Source: Pseudomonas sp. ATCC PTA-122608 (GTDB taxonomy: Bacteria > Pseudomonadota > Gammaproteobacteria > Pseudomonadales > Pseudomonadaceae). Taken from it: 64,000 bases of DNA. Shown here in pieces: positions 30,788-38,952 of the stretch (position 1 is the first letter of the stretch; every line of letters begins with the position of its first letter). The notes below the pieces were generated by a model. That model ran no database searches and had not been told where the DNA came from. It saw only the letters and a list, made by a program, of their open reading frames with translations. The stretch is taken from positions 62,001 to 126,000 of the forward strand of contig NZ_LPNO01000007.1 in NCBI RefSeq assembly GCF_001952855.1, written 5' to 3'. A program made the translations under genes and the position numbers.

Positions 30788-31408
30788 CTAACCCGGAGTC
30801 AGGCACTCCGGCCCATTCAGCTTCGGATCGTTGACCATATTGGCCAGCACCCGCTCGCGCAACGCAGTGGGTTCACTGGCCAACAAAGCCTGCAAGGTGT
30901 GCAACGGTGTCTCGGGGTTCAACCAGGCGGCCTGCCCCGCCGCATCCAGAATGAGCGGCCGGCGCTGACTCTGCGCAGCCTGGGTCACTACCGCCGTGCT
31001 CAGCCACACCTGCTCCTGCACCGGATACGCTTCCCAGATTGCCGCAAAAAACAGCGTGCTGCCCTCCCCCGGCGTCAGCCAGTACGGGCGCTTGCGCTGG
31101 GTGCCGCGCCATTCGTAGAAACCATTGGCCGGCAACAGGCAGCGGCGCTGGCGAAAGGCTTCGCGAAACATCGGTTGCTCTGCCAGGGTTTCCGCGCGGG
31201 CATGAGCCGGGGTGCGCGAGAGATCGGTCAGCCAGGGCGGCGTCAGGCCCCAGCGCGCCCGAGCCAGGGTGTGCTGGCCGTCGCTGAGGCGCTGGATCAG
31301 CACCGAATCATTCGGAGAAATGTTCCACTGGGCCTGCTGGTCGGCCGGAAAGCCCGGCAAGGCAGCAAACGAGGGGTTCCAGCGAAACAGGGCATAACGT
31401 CCACACAT
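30788..31408 (-). CDS. SRAP family protein (YedK/HMCES-like) with altered active site
   Basis: SRAP proteins bind abasic sites in single-stranded DNA and form a covalent link through Cys2. The 206 residues keep the exposed MCGRY start (Cys2), the WGLTPPWL block, the PANGFYEW block with Glu99, and PLIL. In E. coli YedK the other active-site residues are Asn75 (in NARVET) and His160 (in IHDRRP), as I recall. Here the matching positions are His69 (in AHARAET) and Ser147 (in QSQRRP). The protein may bind without the usual link-reversal chemistry, or act by a variant of it. Confidence 0.87.
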   Translation of the reverse strand: MCGRYALFRWNPSFAALPGFPADQQAQWNISPNDSVLIQRLSDGQHTLARARWGLTPPWLTDLSRTPAHARAETLAEQPMFREAFRQRRCLLPANGFYEWRGTQRKRPYWLTPGEGSTLFFAAIWEAYPVQEQVWLSTAVVTQAAQSQRRPLILDAAGQAAWLNPETPLHTLQALLASEPTALRERVLANMVNDPKLNGPECLTPG

Positions 31409-31444
31409 GGGGCAACACGACTCTTGGAGAAACTGGCCGACAGC

Positions 31445-31705
31445 CTAACAGACCAACACGTCGGGAAAGCTGTCGGGTTCATCGCCGGGCACCGGTTGCG
31501 CGCCGTTGTAGGCAGTGATCAGCTCACGGGCGTAGGCCGCCTGGTCATTCTCCACTGCCAGGGCCAGCAGGCCATAGATCGGTAATTCGCCGGTGCCACC
31601 GAGCAAATCGCGCCCCACCAGGTGCGCGGTGACGCCCTCGCTTTCGAGCATGCCTTGCAGCAGCTCACCTTCCATCAGGTTTTCCGGCTCGTAGATTCGC
31701 TGCAT
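31445..31705 (-). CDS. DUF2007 domain protein (putative signal-transducing protein)
   Basis: This small cytoplasmic protein of 86 residues matches DUF2007: MQRIYEPENLMEGELLQGMLESEGVTAHLVG with a ferredoxin-like pattern. The family is called putative prokaryotic signal-transducing protein; no member's function is firmly known to me. It lies 15 nt after the CPXCG-motif gene and 36 nt before the SRAP gene, all minus strand, so the three are probably one transcript. Confidence 0.82.
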   Translation of the reverse strand: MQRIYEPENLMEGELLQGMLESEGVTAHLVGRDLLGGTGELPIYGLLALAVENDQAAYARELITAYNGAQPVPGDEPDSFPDVLVC

Positions 31706-31720
31706 GGGCGTACCTTTTAT

Positions 31721-31900
31721 TTATTCGTTCTCGCTGCGTACGTTGAGCATCCATTCGCCGTCATGAACCTGCAGCTCGAAAACAATAGGCCGGCAGCACA
31801 CCGGGCAATCCTCTATATATTCCTGATCGCCCGCCGACAGGTCCAGTAGCGCGGTGACTACCTCTCCACAATAAGGACATTCGTACGACTCTTCTTCCAT
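31721..31900 (-). CDS. CPXCG-motif cysteine-rich protein
   Basis: This 59-residue acidic protein has two zinc-knuckle-like pairs, CPYCG near the start and CPVCC in the middle, which should bind one zinc ion. It belongs to a small conserved Pseudomonas/proteobacterial family without known function. I chose ATG 31900 because GGAG lies 6 nt upstream; an in-frame TTG four codons earlier overlaps that site. It precedes the DUF2007 gene. Confidence 0.82.
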   Translation of the reverse strand: MEEESYECPYCGEVVTALLDLSAGDQEYIEDCPVCCRPIVFELQVHDGEWMLNVRSENE

Positions 31901-32041
31901 CGCGGTCTCCAAGGTGACTTGTGCGTATAATCGCCGGTCTATTTACAGGGCTATTTTTCGTCCCGGCCAATTGCCCGGACCACGCCCTGATATTTATTGT
32001 TCCAAACCTTTACTTACCCTAGCCGTTTCTAACAAGAGAGC

Positions 32042-33208
32042 ATGATGGGCGAATTCGATACCATCCGACCTTACAACGACAGCGAAGTCCCGGCAGTGCT
32101 GGCCCGACTGTTCAGTGACAAGGCCTTTCTGGACATCCTGACCCACTTTCGCTTCCCGCGCTTTGCCGGCGCCTTCGGCTGGCTGCTCAAGCCGATGATC
32201 GCCCATAAACTGCGCCGTGAGTTTGCCGGCGTCACCACCGTGGCCACGCTACAGGACAAAGTCGAGTTTTACGTCGACCACACCATCGAGCGGGCGACCG
32301 ACGGGGTGACCTACACCGGCGTCGAGCAGTTCAAGTCCGGCAGCGCCTACCTGTTCCTGGCCAACCACCGCGACATCGTGATGGACCCGGCCTTCGTCAA
32401 CTACGCCGTGTACCACGCCGGCCTGCCCACGCCACGGATCGCCATCGGTGACAACCTGCTGCAAAAGCCGTTTGTCAGCGACTTGATGCGCCTGAACAAG
32501 AGTTTCATCGTGCACCGCTCGATCACCGGGCGCAAAGAGAAGATGGCGGCTTATCAGTTGCTGTCGGCGTACATCAACCATTCGATTCGCAATGACTGCC
32601 AGTCGATCTGGATCGCCCAGGCCGAAGGCCGCGCCAAGGATGGGGATGATCGCACCGAATCGGCGATCCTCAAGATGTTCCACATGAGCCGCAAGGACGA
32701 GCCGTTCGCCGAAGTCATCCAGTCACTGAACCTGACGCCGGTGTCCATCAGCTACGAATACGACCCGTGCGACGCAGCCAAGGCCCGCGAGCTGTACATC
32801 CGCGCCACCACCGGCACCTACAGCAAGGCGCCGGGGGAAGATGACGTGAGCATTGCGCTGGGCATCACCGGTTACAAGGGCCGGGTGCACGTCAACTTCG
32901 CGCCGCCGTTCACCGAGGCGTTCGAAGACACCAAACTGCTGGCGATCGAGATGGACCGGCAGATTCTGGGCGGTTATCGGTTGTTCCCGGTGCACTACCT
33001 GGCGTACGCCCAATGGAGCGATGCCGACCCCCAATTGCAGGTGCCGACCGCAGCCGAGGTGTTCCCTGCGGATGAGTTGGCCAAGGCGAAAGCCGAGTGG
33101 GAACGGCGCTTGAATGCATGCCCGGTAGAGCATCGGCCGTATCTGGTGCTGCAATACGCGACGCCGGTGAGGAATCAATACCGGGTCAAGGCCGGGATTG
33201 CCCTGTAA
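32042..33208 (+). CDS. Acyltransferase (1-acylglycerol-3-phosphate acyltransferase family)
   Basis: This 388-residue protein belongs to the PlsC/PlsB-like acyltransferase group. The expected first motif is present as LANHRDIVMDP (His109 to Asp115); the third block, WIAQAEGRAKDG, resembles the conserved (F/W)xEGxR-type motif. The His-Asp spacing is five residues rather than the usual four. It lacks a clear N-terminal membrane helix, unlike classical PlsC. The role is probably phospholipid or lipid-A-type acyl transfer, but the acceptor is unknown. Start: two Met codons follow AAGAGAG; the second is equally possible. Confidence 0.82.
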   Translation: MMGEFDTIRPYNDSEVPAVLARLFSDKAFLDILTHFRFPRFAGAFGWLLKPMIAHKLRREFAGVTTVATLQDKVEFYVDHTIERATDGVTYTGVEQFKSGSAYLFLANHRDIVMDPAFVNYAVYHAGLPTPRIAIGDNLLQKPFVSDLMRLNKSFIVHRSITGRKEKMAAYQLLSAYINHSIRNDCQSIWIAQAEGRAKDGDDRTESAILKMFHMSRKDEPFAEVIQSLNLTPVSISYEYDPCDAAKARELYIRATTGTYSKAPGEDDVSIALGITGYKGRVHVNFAPPFTEAFEDTKLLAIEMDRQILGGYRLFPVHYLAYAQWSDADPQLQVPTAAEVFPADELAKAKAEWERRLNACPVEHRPYLVLQYATPVRNQYRVKAGIAL

Positions 33209-33236
33209 CCCGGTACCAGCAACAGCGCAAACCTAA

Positions 33237-33326
33237 TGTGGGAGCGGGCTTGCTCGCGAATGCAGAGTGTCAGTCAATACATCTGGTGACTGATACACCG
33301 CATTCGCGAGCAAGCCCGCTCCCACA
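33237..33326. repeat. REPIN B (TGGGAGCGGGC type)
   Basis: Inverted copies of TGTGGGAGCGGGCTTGCTCG, each 24 bp or longer, flank a spacer of about 40 nt. It lies between the acyltransferase gene and a convergent small membrane protein gene. The same family occurs at 37306-37400 and 41609-41709. Confidence 0.85.
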
Positions 33327-33344
33327 TTTGTTTTCAGGGTGTTC

Positions 33345-33602
33345 TTACAATCGGGTACTGAGCAAGGAAACCAGCAACGCCAGCCCCAGACAGACAAAAC
33401 CCAGCCGGTAGAACAGGCGATGGGTACGTTGCGTCAGCACATCAAGAAACAACATCGGTTGATCAATGGCCCGCAGTTCGCTTTGTGCGGCAAGCCTGGC
33501 CATCGCGCGCTGTTCGCGCAGGCGTGTGACAAACAACAACCAAGCCGCCGGGCAGGCGAGCAACAGGGCAAGGGAATTGAGCAGTAGTGCGGTCAGCGAC
33601 AT
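33345..33602 (-). CDS. Small membrane protein of unknown function
   Basis: The 85 residues have two hydrophobic segments, at about residues 3-24 and 66-83, with a charged middle. GAGG precedes the ATG by about 6 nt, which supports real translation. I recognise no family. It is convergent with the acyltransferase gene across REPIN B. Confidence 0.65.
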   Translation of the reverse strand: MSLTALLLNSLALLLACPAAWLLFVTRLREQRAMARLAAQSELRAIDQPMLFLDVLTQRTHRLFYRLGFVCLGLALLVSLLSTRL

Positions 33603-33783
33603 CGCAAACCTCGATGTATCAGTGTCCAGGTATCAATCCAGATACAAACCTGAATGATATGCGCCGCCTGCGCGTCATTACTCCTTCCCCATTGACGGCT
33701 AATGTATCCAGTAATTTACAGCGTCACCTGAACGTCACCTTAACAAGCCACTCTGTTGCCCTTCGAAAGCCCGGGAGCTTGTC

Positions 33784-33993
33784 ATGTTGCACGCGCAGAA
33801 TCAGGATCGGCTGTATCTGATTTCCCCAAGTGATGAGCAAGAGGCGCTGGTGGGCGGCCTCGCGTTCAATGTGCAGGACCGCCACTGGCTGGTGTACTGC
33901 GCCCTCGGCGGGCATCAGCATGCCGACCTGCCGGAGCTGGATTTGCTGACGGGAGTGAGTGTGCTGGACTTTTATGTCGAAACGGCTGCATGA
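33784..33993 (+). CDS. Conserved small hypothetical protein
   Basis: This 69-residue soluble protein contains WLVYCALGGHQHADLPEL. A strong ribosome site (GGGAG) precedes the ATG. I recall similar short proteins in Pseudomonas but no function. It is followed by a terminator-like hairpin that belongs to the convergent YajG-family gene. Confidence 0.6.
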   Translation: MLHAQNQDRLYLISPSDEQEALVGGLAFNVQDRHWLVYCALGGHQHADLPELDLLTGVSVLDFYVETAA

Positions 33994-34005
33994 AAACTGC
34001 AGGCG

Positions 34006-34035
34006 AAAAAAAACCGGGCTCATCGCTGAGCCCGG
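34006..34035 (-). terminator. Intrinsic terminator of the YajG-family gene
   Basis: A 9-bp stem (34014-34022 with 34027-34035, 4-nt loop) is followed on the minus strand by T8. It ends the YajG-family transcript about 60 nt after its stop codon. On the plus strand there is no T-run. Confidence 0.85.
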
Positions 34036-34095
34036 TGATCGTTCCCACGCGCCGCAAAGGAATGCCGACTGGGGCGCTCCGCGCCCGCCTGACAG

Positions 34096-34680
34096 TTATT
34101 GCGAGCTAAGCAGCGAACCGATGCTCGGATCCTTGAACAGACGCGTCAGGGCATCGCTCAACACATCGCTGACCAGCTTGGTGTTGGTCTCCTGGTTCGG
34201 CGCCATGCCGAAGCGCTGGTCCAGGGATGCGCCGTAACGGCCGCTGTAGCGACGGGTGCCGGCGGTCACGTCGGACTTGAAGGTCGCGCCGATGGTGGCT
34301 TCAGTCACGTACAGGCCTTCCTTGGGCGACTGATACTTCAGCTCGGCCAGGGTGATGGTCAGTTGCGGAGCACCGGGCGAGTTGGACGGGGTGAAGCCCA
34401 GCAGGCGCACAGCCGCTTCGGCCTGGGCTTGCAACTTGGGCAGCACGTCGGCACCGGTCACCGTGATGGCGCTGGTTTCCGGGTACAGGCCGCCACGGGT
34501 GCCGAGGGTCGGCGACGGACGCCCATCAACCACACGCACCGACACCGGCTGGCCATGGCCCACAGGCGCCAGTTGGGTGGTGATTTTCGGTTGCGGGCTG
34601 AGTTGTTGCGGGCTGTGGGCGCAGCCAACCAGGGTCAAACTGGTCACAGTGATCAAACCGAACAACAGGCGTTGCAACAT
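34096..34680 (-). CDS. YajG family lipoprotein
   Basis: The 194-residue protein has a lipoprotein signal with lipobox LVGC (Cys about residue 18) and the YajG-family core: VSVRVVDGRPSPTLGTRGG and the C-terminal LSDALTRLFKDPSI. Function is unknown; family members are outer-membrane lipoproteins. I chose ATG 34680, eight bases after GGAG; an ATG two codons upstream is too close to that site, and the longer reading from 34740 masks the signal. Confidence 0.85.
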   Translation of the reverse strand: MLQRLLFGLITVTSLTLVGCAHSPQQLSPQPKITTQLAPVGHGQPVSVRVVDGRPSPTLGTRGGLYPETSAITVTGADVLPKLQAQAEAAVRLLGFTPSNSPGAPQLTITLAELKYQSPKEGLYVTEATIGATFKSDVTAGTRRYSGRYGASLDQRFGMAPNQETNTKLVSDVLSDALTRLFKDPSIGSLLSSQ

Positions 34681-34863
34681 ACTCATTTCTCCAGGACTAG
34701 ATGCAAACAGGGCGCCAGTATAACGGTGAGCGCTCGCCACTCACCACAAATCCTGAACGGCGCCTGAACTGTCGGCGAAATTACAATTTTCACACAGAAC
34801 CGTCACCACGTTGTCATGCCAGACTGCCAACCTTCGCAGCATGTAACGAACCGGGTACACACC

Positions 34864-35097
34864 ATGCGCCTTCTCAAATCATTGTTCTTTTCCCACACCA
34901 GCCATCGTCACTTTGCCCTGCTCGATGCCCAGGGCTGCTGCCAGGCCTTCAAGCAATGCAGCCTGCCGCCCGTCGGTGACGGCTGGGTCGAAGTCGAAGA
35001 GACTCGCCTGAGCTGGATGCACCGCCCGCTGCCGGCCAGCGCCCGGATCAACCCACGGGTTTCGCAGCCACAGCAACGGCATGTGTTGGCCTCCTGA
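34864..35097 (+). CDS. Small hypothetical protein
   Basis: The 77 residues start MRLLKSLFFSHTSHRHFALLD and contain two adjacent Cys and a basic, Pro/Gln-rich end. I have the impression of similar Pseudomonas proteins, but the ribosome site is weak and I cannot name a family. Coding is plausible, not certain. Confidence 0.5.
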   Translation: MRLLKSLFFSHTSHRHFALLDAQGCCQAFKQCSLPPVGDGWVEVEETRLSWMHRPLPASARINPRVSQPQQRHVLAS

Positions 35098-35823
35098 CCA
35101 GACTGCTAATAAAAGTCATTAAACACGCCCATTTGCGCGCATTTCTTCGCTACAATCTCCCCCCGATTATAAGGACGTCTCCTGATCGGGCCTCGCAGCA
35201 TCGCTAATGCTCCTGTATTAGCTCCCCGCACCGCCCACAGAGAGCCGCCCACACAGATCGAGTGAAGCTGGCGAGCTTGCTGTTTTCTCTGCAAACCATC
35301 GTCTTTACCCGAATCTGCCAGAGCTGCCATGCGCTCGGCCACTTGAGTTGTTTGCCCGTTTTGCCGCTTGCCGGCAGTGATTTCGGGCCAGGTGCCAGGC
35401 TGGGGCAGCCCTTTTTTGAGGTTCACGTCTTCAAAAGAGCGTGAAAAAAACGGGTTTTCACAACTTCACAAGAGTGTGGCGAGCAAATGAATAGTTTTGC
35501 GTTTGTACAAGCACCATCAGCGTCTGGAACAGCCCCACCACACAGGACCGAGTACTCCTCAAGAACCGGAGCTTGAAGCCTGTCCGCTACGGATTTGGTT
35601 GCACGATCGGACGAGCTTGACCATAAGTCGAATTGCCACAGGCGCCCTTAAATGCGTTCATACGCAGATCAGGCCCGGTCGGCAGCGTCCGCTTGCGATA
35701 AATTGCGAAGAATCGGACATGGCGATCCTGGCCATGGGTAACCTGGGGCATCACGTGAACCGCCCCGTCACTCCTGGCAGCCATGCCGTCAATTTGGTGC
35801 TGCAGATTTTGGAGACGCGTTAA
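35098..35823 (+). other. Long region upstream of mqo without a recognised gene
   Basis: About 726 bases carry no gene I recognise. Seen in it: an imperfect hairpin near 35420-35450 (TTCACG/CGTGAA outer arms, flanked by T6 and A7) overlapping a second 7-bp hairpin at 35441-35461 (GTGAAAA/TTTTCAC); and an open frame from 35497 whose stop codon ends on the base before the mqo ATG. That frame (108 codons) could be a leader ORF or chance. A long regulated 5' UTR or a small RNA is possible. Confidence 0.4.
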
Positions 35824-37359
35824 ATGGCGCATAACGAAGCAGTCGACGTAGTACTGGTAGGTGCGGGCATCATGAGTGCCACCCTCGCCGTACTGCTCAA
35901 AGAGCTCGACCCCGGCCTCAAGCTGGAAGTCGTTGAGCTGATGGATTCGGGTGCCGCGGAAAGTTCCAACCCGTGGAACAACGCCGGTACCGGCCACGCC
36001 GGGCTGTGTGAGCTGAACTACACACCGCAGGCAGCTGACGGCTCCATCGACATCAAGAAAGCCGTGCACATCAACACCCAATTCGAGGTGTCGAAGCAGT
36101 TCTGGGCCTACTTGACCAAGAAAGGCACCTTCGGCTCGTCCAAGTCCTTTATCAGCCCCGTGCCGCACCTGAGCTTCGTGCAGGGCGAGAAAGGCGTGTC
36201 GTTCCTCAAGAAGCGCTTTGAAACCCTCAGCCAGCACCACGCGTTCTCGGACATGCATTACACCGAAGATCGCAGCGAGATGGCCGAGTGGATGCCGCTG
36301 ATGATGCCCGGTCGCCCGCTGGACGAAAAAATCGCTGCCACCCGCGTGATGAACGGCACCGACGTCAACTTCGGCGCCCTGACCAACCAGTTGCTCTCGC
36401 ACCTGACCAGCGCACCGGATGCCCAGGTCAAGTACAGCAAGCGCGTCACCGGCCTCAAGCGCAACGGCGCCGGCTGGACCGTGAGCATCAAGGACGTCAA
36501 CAGCGGCAACTCCCGTGATGTCGACGCCAAGTTCGTGTTCCTTGGCGCCGGTGGCGCGGCCCTGCCGCTGCTGCAGGCTTCGGGTATCGAAGAAAGCAAA
36601 GGTTTCGGCGGCTTCCCGGTCAGCGGCCAGTGGCTGCGTTGCGACAACCCGGAAGTGGTCAAGCACCACCAGGCCAAGGTCTACAGCCAGGCGGCCGTGG
36701 GTTCGCCACCGATGTCGGTGCCGCACCTCGACACCCGCGTGGTGGATGGCAAGAAGTCCCTGCTGTTCGGGCCATACGCCGGCTTCACCACCAAGTTCCT
36801 CAAACACGGTTCGTTCCTTGATCTGCCGATGTCGATTCGTGCCGGCAACATCGGCCCGATGCTGGCCGTGGCCCGGGACAACATGGACCTGACCAAGTAC
36901 CTGGTCAGCGAAGTGCGCCAATCCATGGAGCAGCGCCTGGAATCCCTGCGCCGCTTCTATCCTGAAGCGAAAGCCGAAGACTGGCGCCTGGAAGTGGCCG
37001 GCCAACGGGTGCAGATCATCAAGAAAGACCCGAAGAAAGGCGGCGTGCTGCAATTCGGTACCGAACTGGTTGCGGCCAAGGACGGTTCGTTGGCGGCTCT
37101 GTTGGGTGCTTCTCCGGGTGCGTCTGTGACGGTGTCGATCATGCTGGAACTGATCGAACGCTGCTTCCCGGAAAAAACCGCCGGTGAGTGGGCGACCAAG
37201 CTGCACGAGATCTTCCCGGCTCGGGAAACGGTCCTGGAGACCGATGCCGAGCTGTATCGCAAGATCAACACGCAGAACAACATCAGCCTGGAACTGGTTG
37301 ACGCAGGAGCGAGCTTGCTCGCGAAAAACGTTAACGATGACGCAGCGCGCCTGGTTTAA
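35824..37359 (+). CDS. mqo: Mqo, malate:quinone oxidoreductase
   Basis: Mqo is a peripheral membrane flavoenzyme that oxidises malate to oxaloacetate and reduces quinone in the TCA cycle. The 511 residues begin with the FAD-binding [19 protein letters not shown] and show the Mqo blocks [22 protein letters not shown]-type (about 58-79) and the C-terminal [20 protein letters not shown] precedes the ATG by 9 nt. The last 17 residues (495-511, [17 protein letters not shown]) are encoded by a REPIN (37306-37400), so the native C-terminus has been replaced or extended. Confidence 0.95.
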   Translation: MAHNEAVDVVLVGAGIMSATLAVLLKELDPGLKLEVVELMDSGAAESSNPWNNAGTGHAGLCELNYTPQAADGSIDIKKAVHINTQFEVSKQFWAYLTKKGTFGSSKSFISPVPHLSFVQGEKGVSFLKKRFETLSQHHAFSDMHYTEDRSEMAEWMPLMMPGRPLDEKIAATRVMNGTDVNFGALTNQLLSHLTSAPDAQVKYSKRVTGLKRNGAGWTVSIKDVNSGNSRDVDAKFVFLGAGGAALPLLQASGIEESKGFGGFPVSGQWLRCDNPEVVKHHQAKVYSQAAVGSPPMSVPHLDTRVVDGKKSLLFGPYAGFTTKFLKHGSFLDLPMSIRAGNIGPMLAVARDNMDLTKYLVSEVRQSMEQRLESLRRFYPEAKAEDWRLEVAGQRVQIIKKDPKKGGVLQFGTELVAAKDGSLAALLGASPGASVTVSIMLELIERCFPEKTAGEWATKLHEIFPARETVLETDAELYRKINTQNNISLELVDAGASLLAKNVNDDAARLV

Positions 37360-37400
37360 CGCGGCGTTCTCAGGTTCTTCGCGAGCAAGCTCGCTCCTAC
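37306..37400. repeat. REPIN C, overlapping the end of mqo
   Basis: GGAGCGAGCTTGCTCGCGAA at 37306 is matched by its complement ending near 37397. The element starts inside the mqo reading frame, and the mqo stop codon (37357-37359) lies in its spacer. Its spacer is clearly related to that of the element at 41609-41709 in reverse orientation. Confidence 0.88.
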
Positions 37401-37410
37401 AGTAATAAGC

Positions 37411-37452
37411 AAAAACGCCCCGATCTCACGATGAGACCGGGGCGTTTTTTTT
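37411..37452. terminator. Bidirectional terminator between mqo and the PA4642-family gene
   Basis: A long stem (AACGCCCCG and TCTCA on one side, matching TGAGA and CGGGGCGTT on the other, with a one-base mismatch and a 3-nt loop) has T8 after it on the plus strand and A5 before it. It separates two convergent genes. Confidence 0.92.
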
Positions 37453-37464
37453 CGTCCGCAACAA

Positions 37465-37752
37465 TCAGCCGCGGGCTTGTTCGATCAGCTCGATGTACTC
37501 GGCGGCGTTGCGCTGGTCCTTGATCACTTCAACGAAGGTCTGGCCGTGCTCGTCCTTGCCGTCGAGGTCCAGGCCGGCTTCCTTGAAAAAGCCCAGGAAG
37601 CGCTCGAAGTCGTCGATACGCAGGCCACGGTAGGCCTTGATCAGTTTGTGCAGGGACGGCGAAGTGGCGTCTACCGGCTCGAAATCCAGGAACAGCTTGA
37701 TTTGCTCGTCGCCGATTTCATCACCAATCAGCTGTTTCTTATCTTTACGCAT
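37465..37752 (-). CDS. PA4642-family conserved protein
   Basis: This 95-residue acidic, helical protein (MRKDKKQLIGDEIGDEQIKLFL start) matches in size and position the P. aeruginosa gene PA4642 between mqoB and hpt. It contains paired charged segments and a DDFERFLGFFKEAGLD stretch, and no catalytic motif. GGAG lies before the ATG at 37752; the longer reading is not supported. Function unknown. Confidence 0.82.
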   Translation of the reverse strand: MRKDKKQLIGDEIGDEQIKLFLDFEPVDATSPSLHKLIKAYRGLRIDDFERFLGFFKEAGLDLDGKDEHGQTFVEVIKDQRNAAEYIELIEQARG

Positions 37753-37833
37753 TACCGACTCCAGCCTGCAGACATTTACACGGGAAAAGCAGTTTACCTG
37801 CGGCACAGCGGCTTCGAAAGCTACACGGACCAA

Positions 37834-37922
37834 TGTGGGAGCTGGCTTGCCTGCGATAGCGGTAGGTCAGTTGACCCCTTTATCACTGACACATAGCTAT
37901 CGCAGGCAAGCCAGCTCCCACA
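37834..37922. repeat. REPIN D (TGGGAGCTGGC type)
   Basis: Inverted copies of TGTGGGAGCTGGCTTGCCTG flank a spacer of about 40 nt. This is a different REP family from the other elements here (GCTGGC/GCCTGCGATAGC core). It lies between two minus-strand small genes. Confidence 0.85.
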
Positions 37923-37960
37923 TTGAGTGTATTTACACGGCCGAATCCGCGTCGGCTTGA

Positions 37961-38446
37961 TTATTTGGCGCGCACGGCGCCGGTGTGCAAATCAGCCCAG
38001 ATATGGCCGTTGGCGTAACTGAGGAACTGCACATACACCGTGTCGTTGCGCAACAAATCGACGATGACCCGATACTGGGTCATCGGGTACGACAAGGTCA
38101 GGGTTTTGCTTTTATCGTCGAACACCGGTTTTTTCAGGCTTTTGCTTTCAGCATCGAAATTGAGGATCACCTGGGCGATGGTCGCGCCCTTGTTCAGGGA
38201 CTTGCCCTTGAGGCGGATCATCAACGGCGAGGTCACCGGGATCGGCTGCTGGGTGGATTGGCGCTGATTACCCACCACCACCGAATACTCGGTGACTTGC
38301 AGCAATTGCTGCTGATCCGGGGTTTCGGCGCGCAGGGTCAGGTCGTCAGGCGGCAGGAACTGGCTGTGCAACGGCGCCGGTGCGGCCGCCAGGGGCAAAC
38401 TGAGGGTCAGCGCCAGGGCGGCGCAACTGCGGATCAAAAAGCGCAT
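37961..38446 (-). CDS. Exported protein of unknown function (DUF2057-like)
   Basis: The 161-residue protein has a clear signal peptide (MRFLIRSCAALALTLSLPLAAA) and a beta-rich mature part with LRAETPDQQQLLQVTEY and LSYPMTQYRVIVDLLRNDTVYVQFL. It might belong to the DUF2057/YccT group; I am not sure. GGAGC precedes the ATG. It follows the cupin gene on the same strand by 35 nt. Confidence 0.78.
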   Translation of the reverse strand: MRFLIRSCAALALTLSLPLAAAPAPLHSQFLPPDDLTLRAETPDQQQLLQVTEYSVVVGNQRQSTQQPIPVTSPLMIRLKGKSLNKGATIAQVILNFDAESKSLKKPVFDDKSKTLTLSYPMTQYRVIVDLLRNDTVYVQFLSYANGHIWADLHTGAVRAK

Positions 38447-38481
38447 GGGCCGCTCCGTGGAAGATGGCCCAGCACTTTAGC

Positions 38482-38949
38482 TCAATCGAACTGGGCAAGC
38501 ATCCAGCGCTGATACTCAGCCACTTCAGCATCGCCTTCACGGGGAGCCCAACTCGCCAGCTCACCCTCGCCCACCGGTCGATACGGTCCGGCTTTGCACT
38601 CGAACATCAAGGTATCGGGCTCCAACACCACCAGTCCGTGAAACACACCGGGTGGCAAATCGACGCCTTGGCACTCACCGCCCGCCTGCATCACGCGTTT
38701 GGTCAACACCTCGCCGGTCTCGCTGAAAATCAACAGGCCCAGGCGGCCCTTCAGCACCAGTAAGGTTTCTGCCTTATCGGCACTCAAATGACGATGAGGC
38801 GGCACATAGGTGTTGGGCTGCATCCCGACGGCCATGCGATGGCACGGCTCTTCCATCTGATGAAAGTTGTGGTGATGCCGGCCACGAGGGCTGTCAGCCG
38901 CTTTCTCGGCCAACTCCGCAAACAGCGTTTGATCAAGAAAGCTGGCCAT
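38482..38949 (-). CDS. WbuC family cupin metalloprotein
   Basis: This single-domain cupin of 155 residues matches WbuC: PRGRHHHNFHQMEEPCHRM (about 21-39) and the first cupin motif PPHRHLSADKAETLLVLKG. His residues in these blocks should bind one metal. WbuC genes are best known from O-antigen clusters, but the function is undefined. Here the gene starts 3 nt after the hpt stop and is surely cotranscribed with hpt, far from any O-antigen genes. Confidence 0.85.
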   Translation of the reverse strand: MASFLDQTLFAELAEKAADSPRGRHHHNFHQMEEPCHRMAVGMQPNTYVPPHRHLSADKAETLLVLKGRLGLLIFSETGEVLTKRVMQAGGECQGVDLPPGVFHGLVVLEPDTLMFECKAGPYRPVGEGELASWAPREGDAEVAEYQRWMLAQFD

Positions 38950-38952
38950 TGA

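Noticed and set aside
35106-35426. Minus-strand frame of 106 codons upstream of mqo as a gene
   Set aside because: No ribosome site, no recognisable domain and an atypical composition. I keep the region as unexplained rather than call a gene.
35587-37206. Minus-strand frame of 539 codons over mqo
   Set aside because: Antisense shadow of mqo; His/Gln/Val-rich, no motif.
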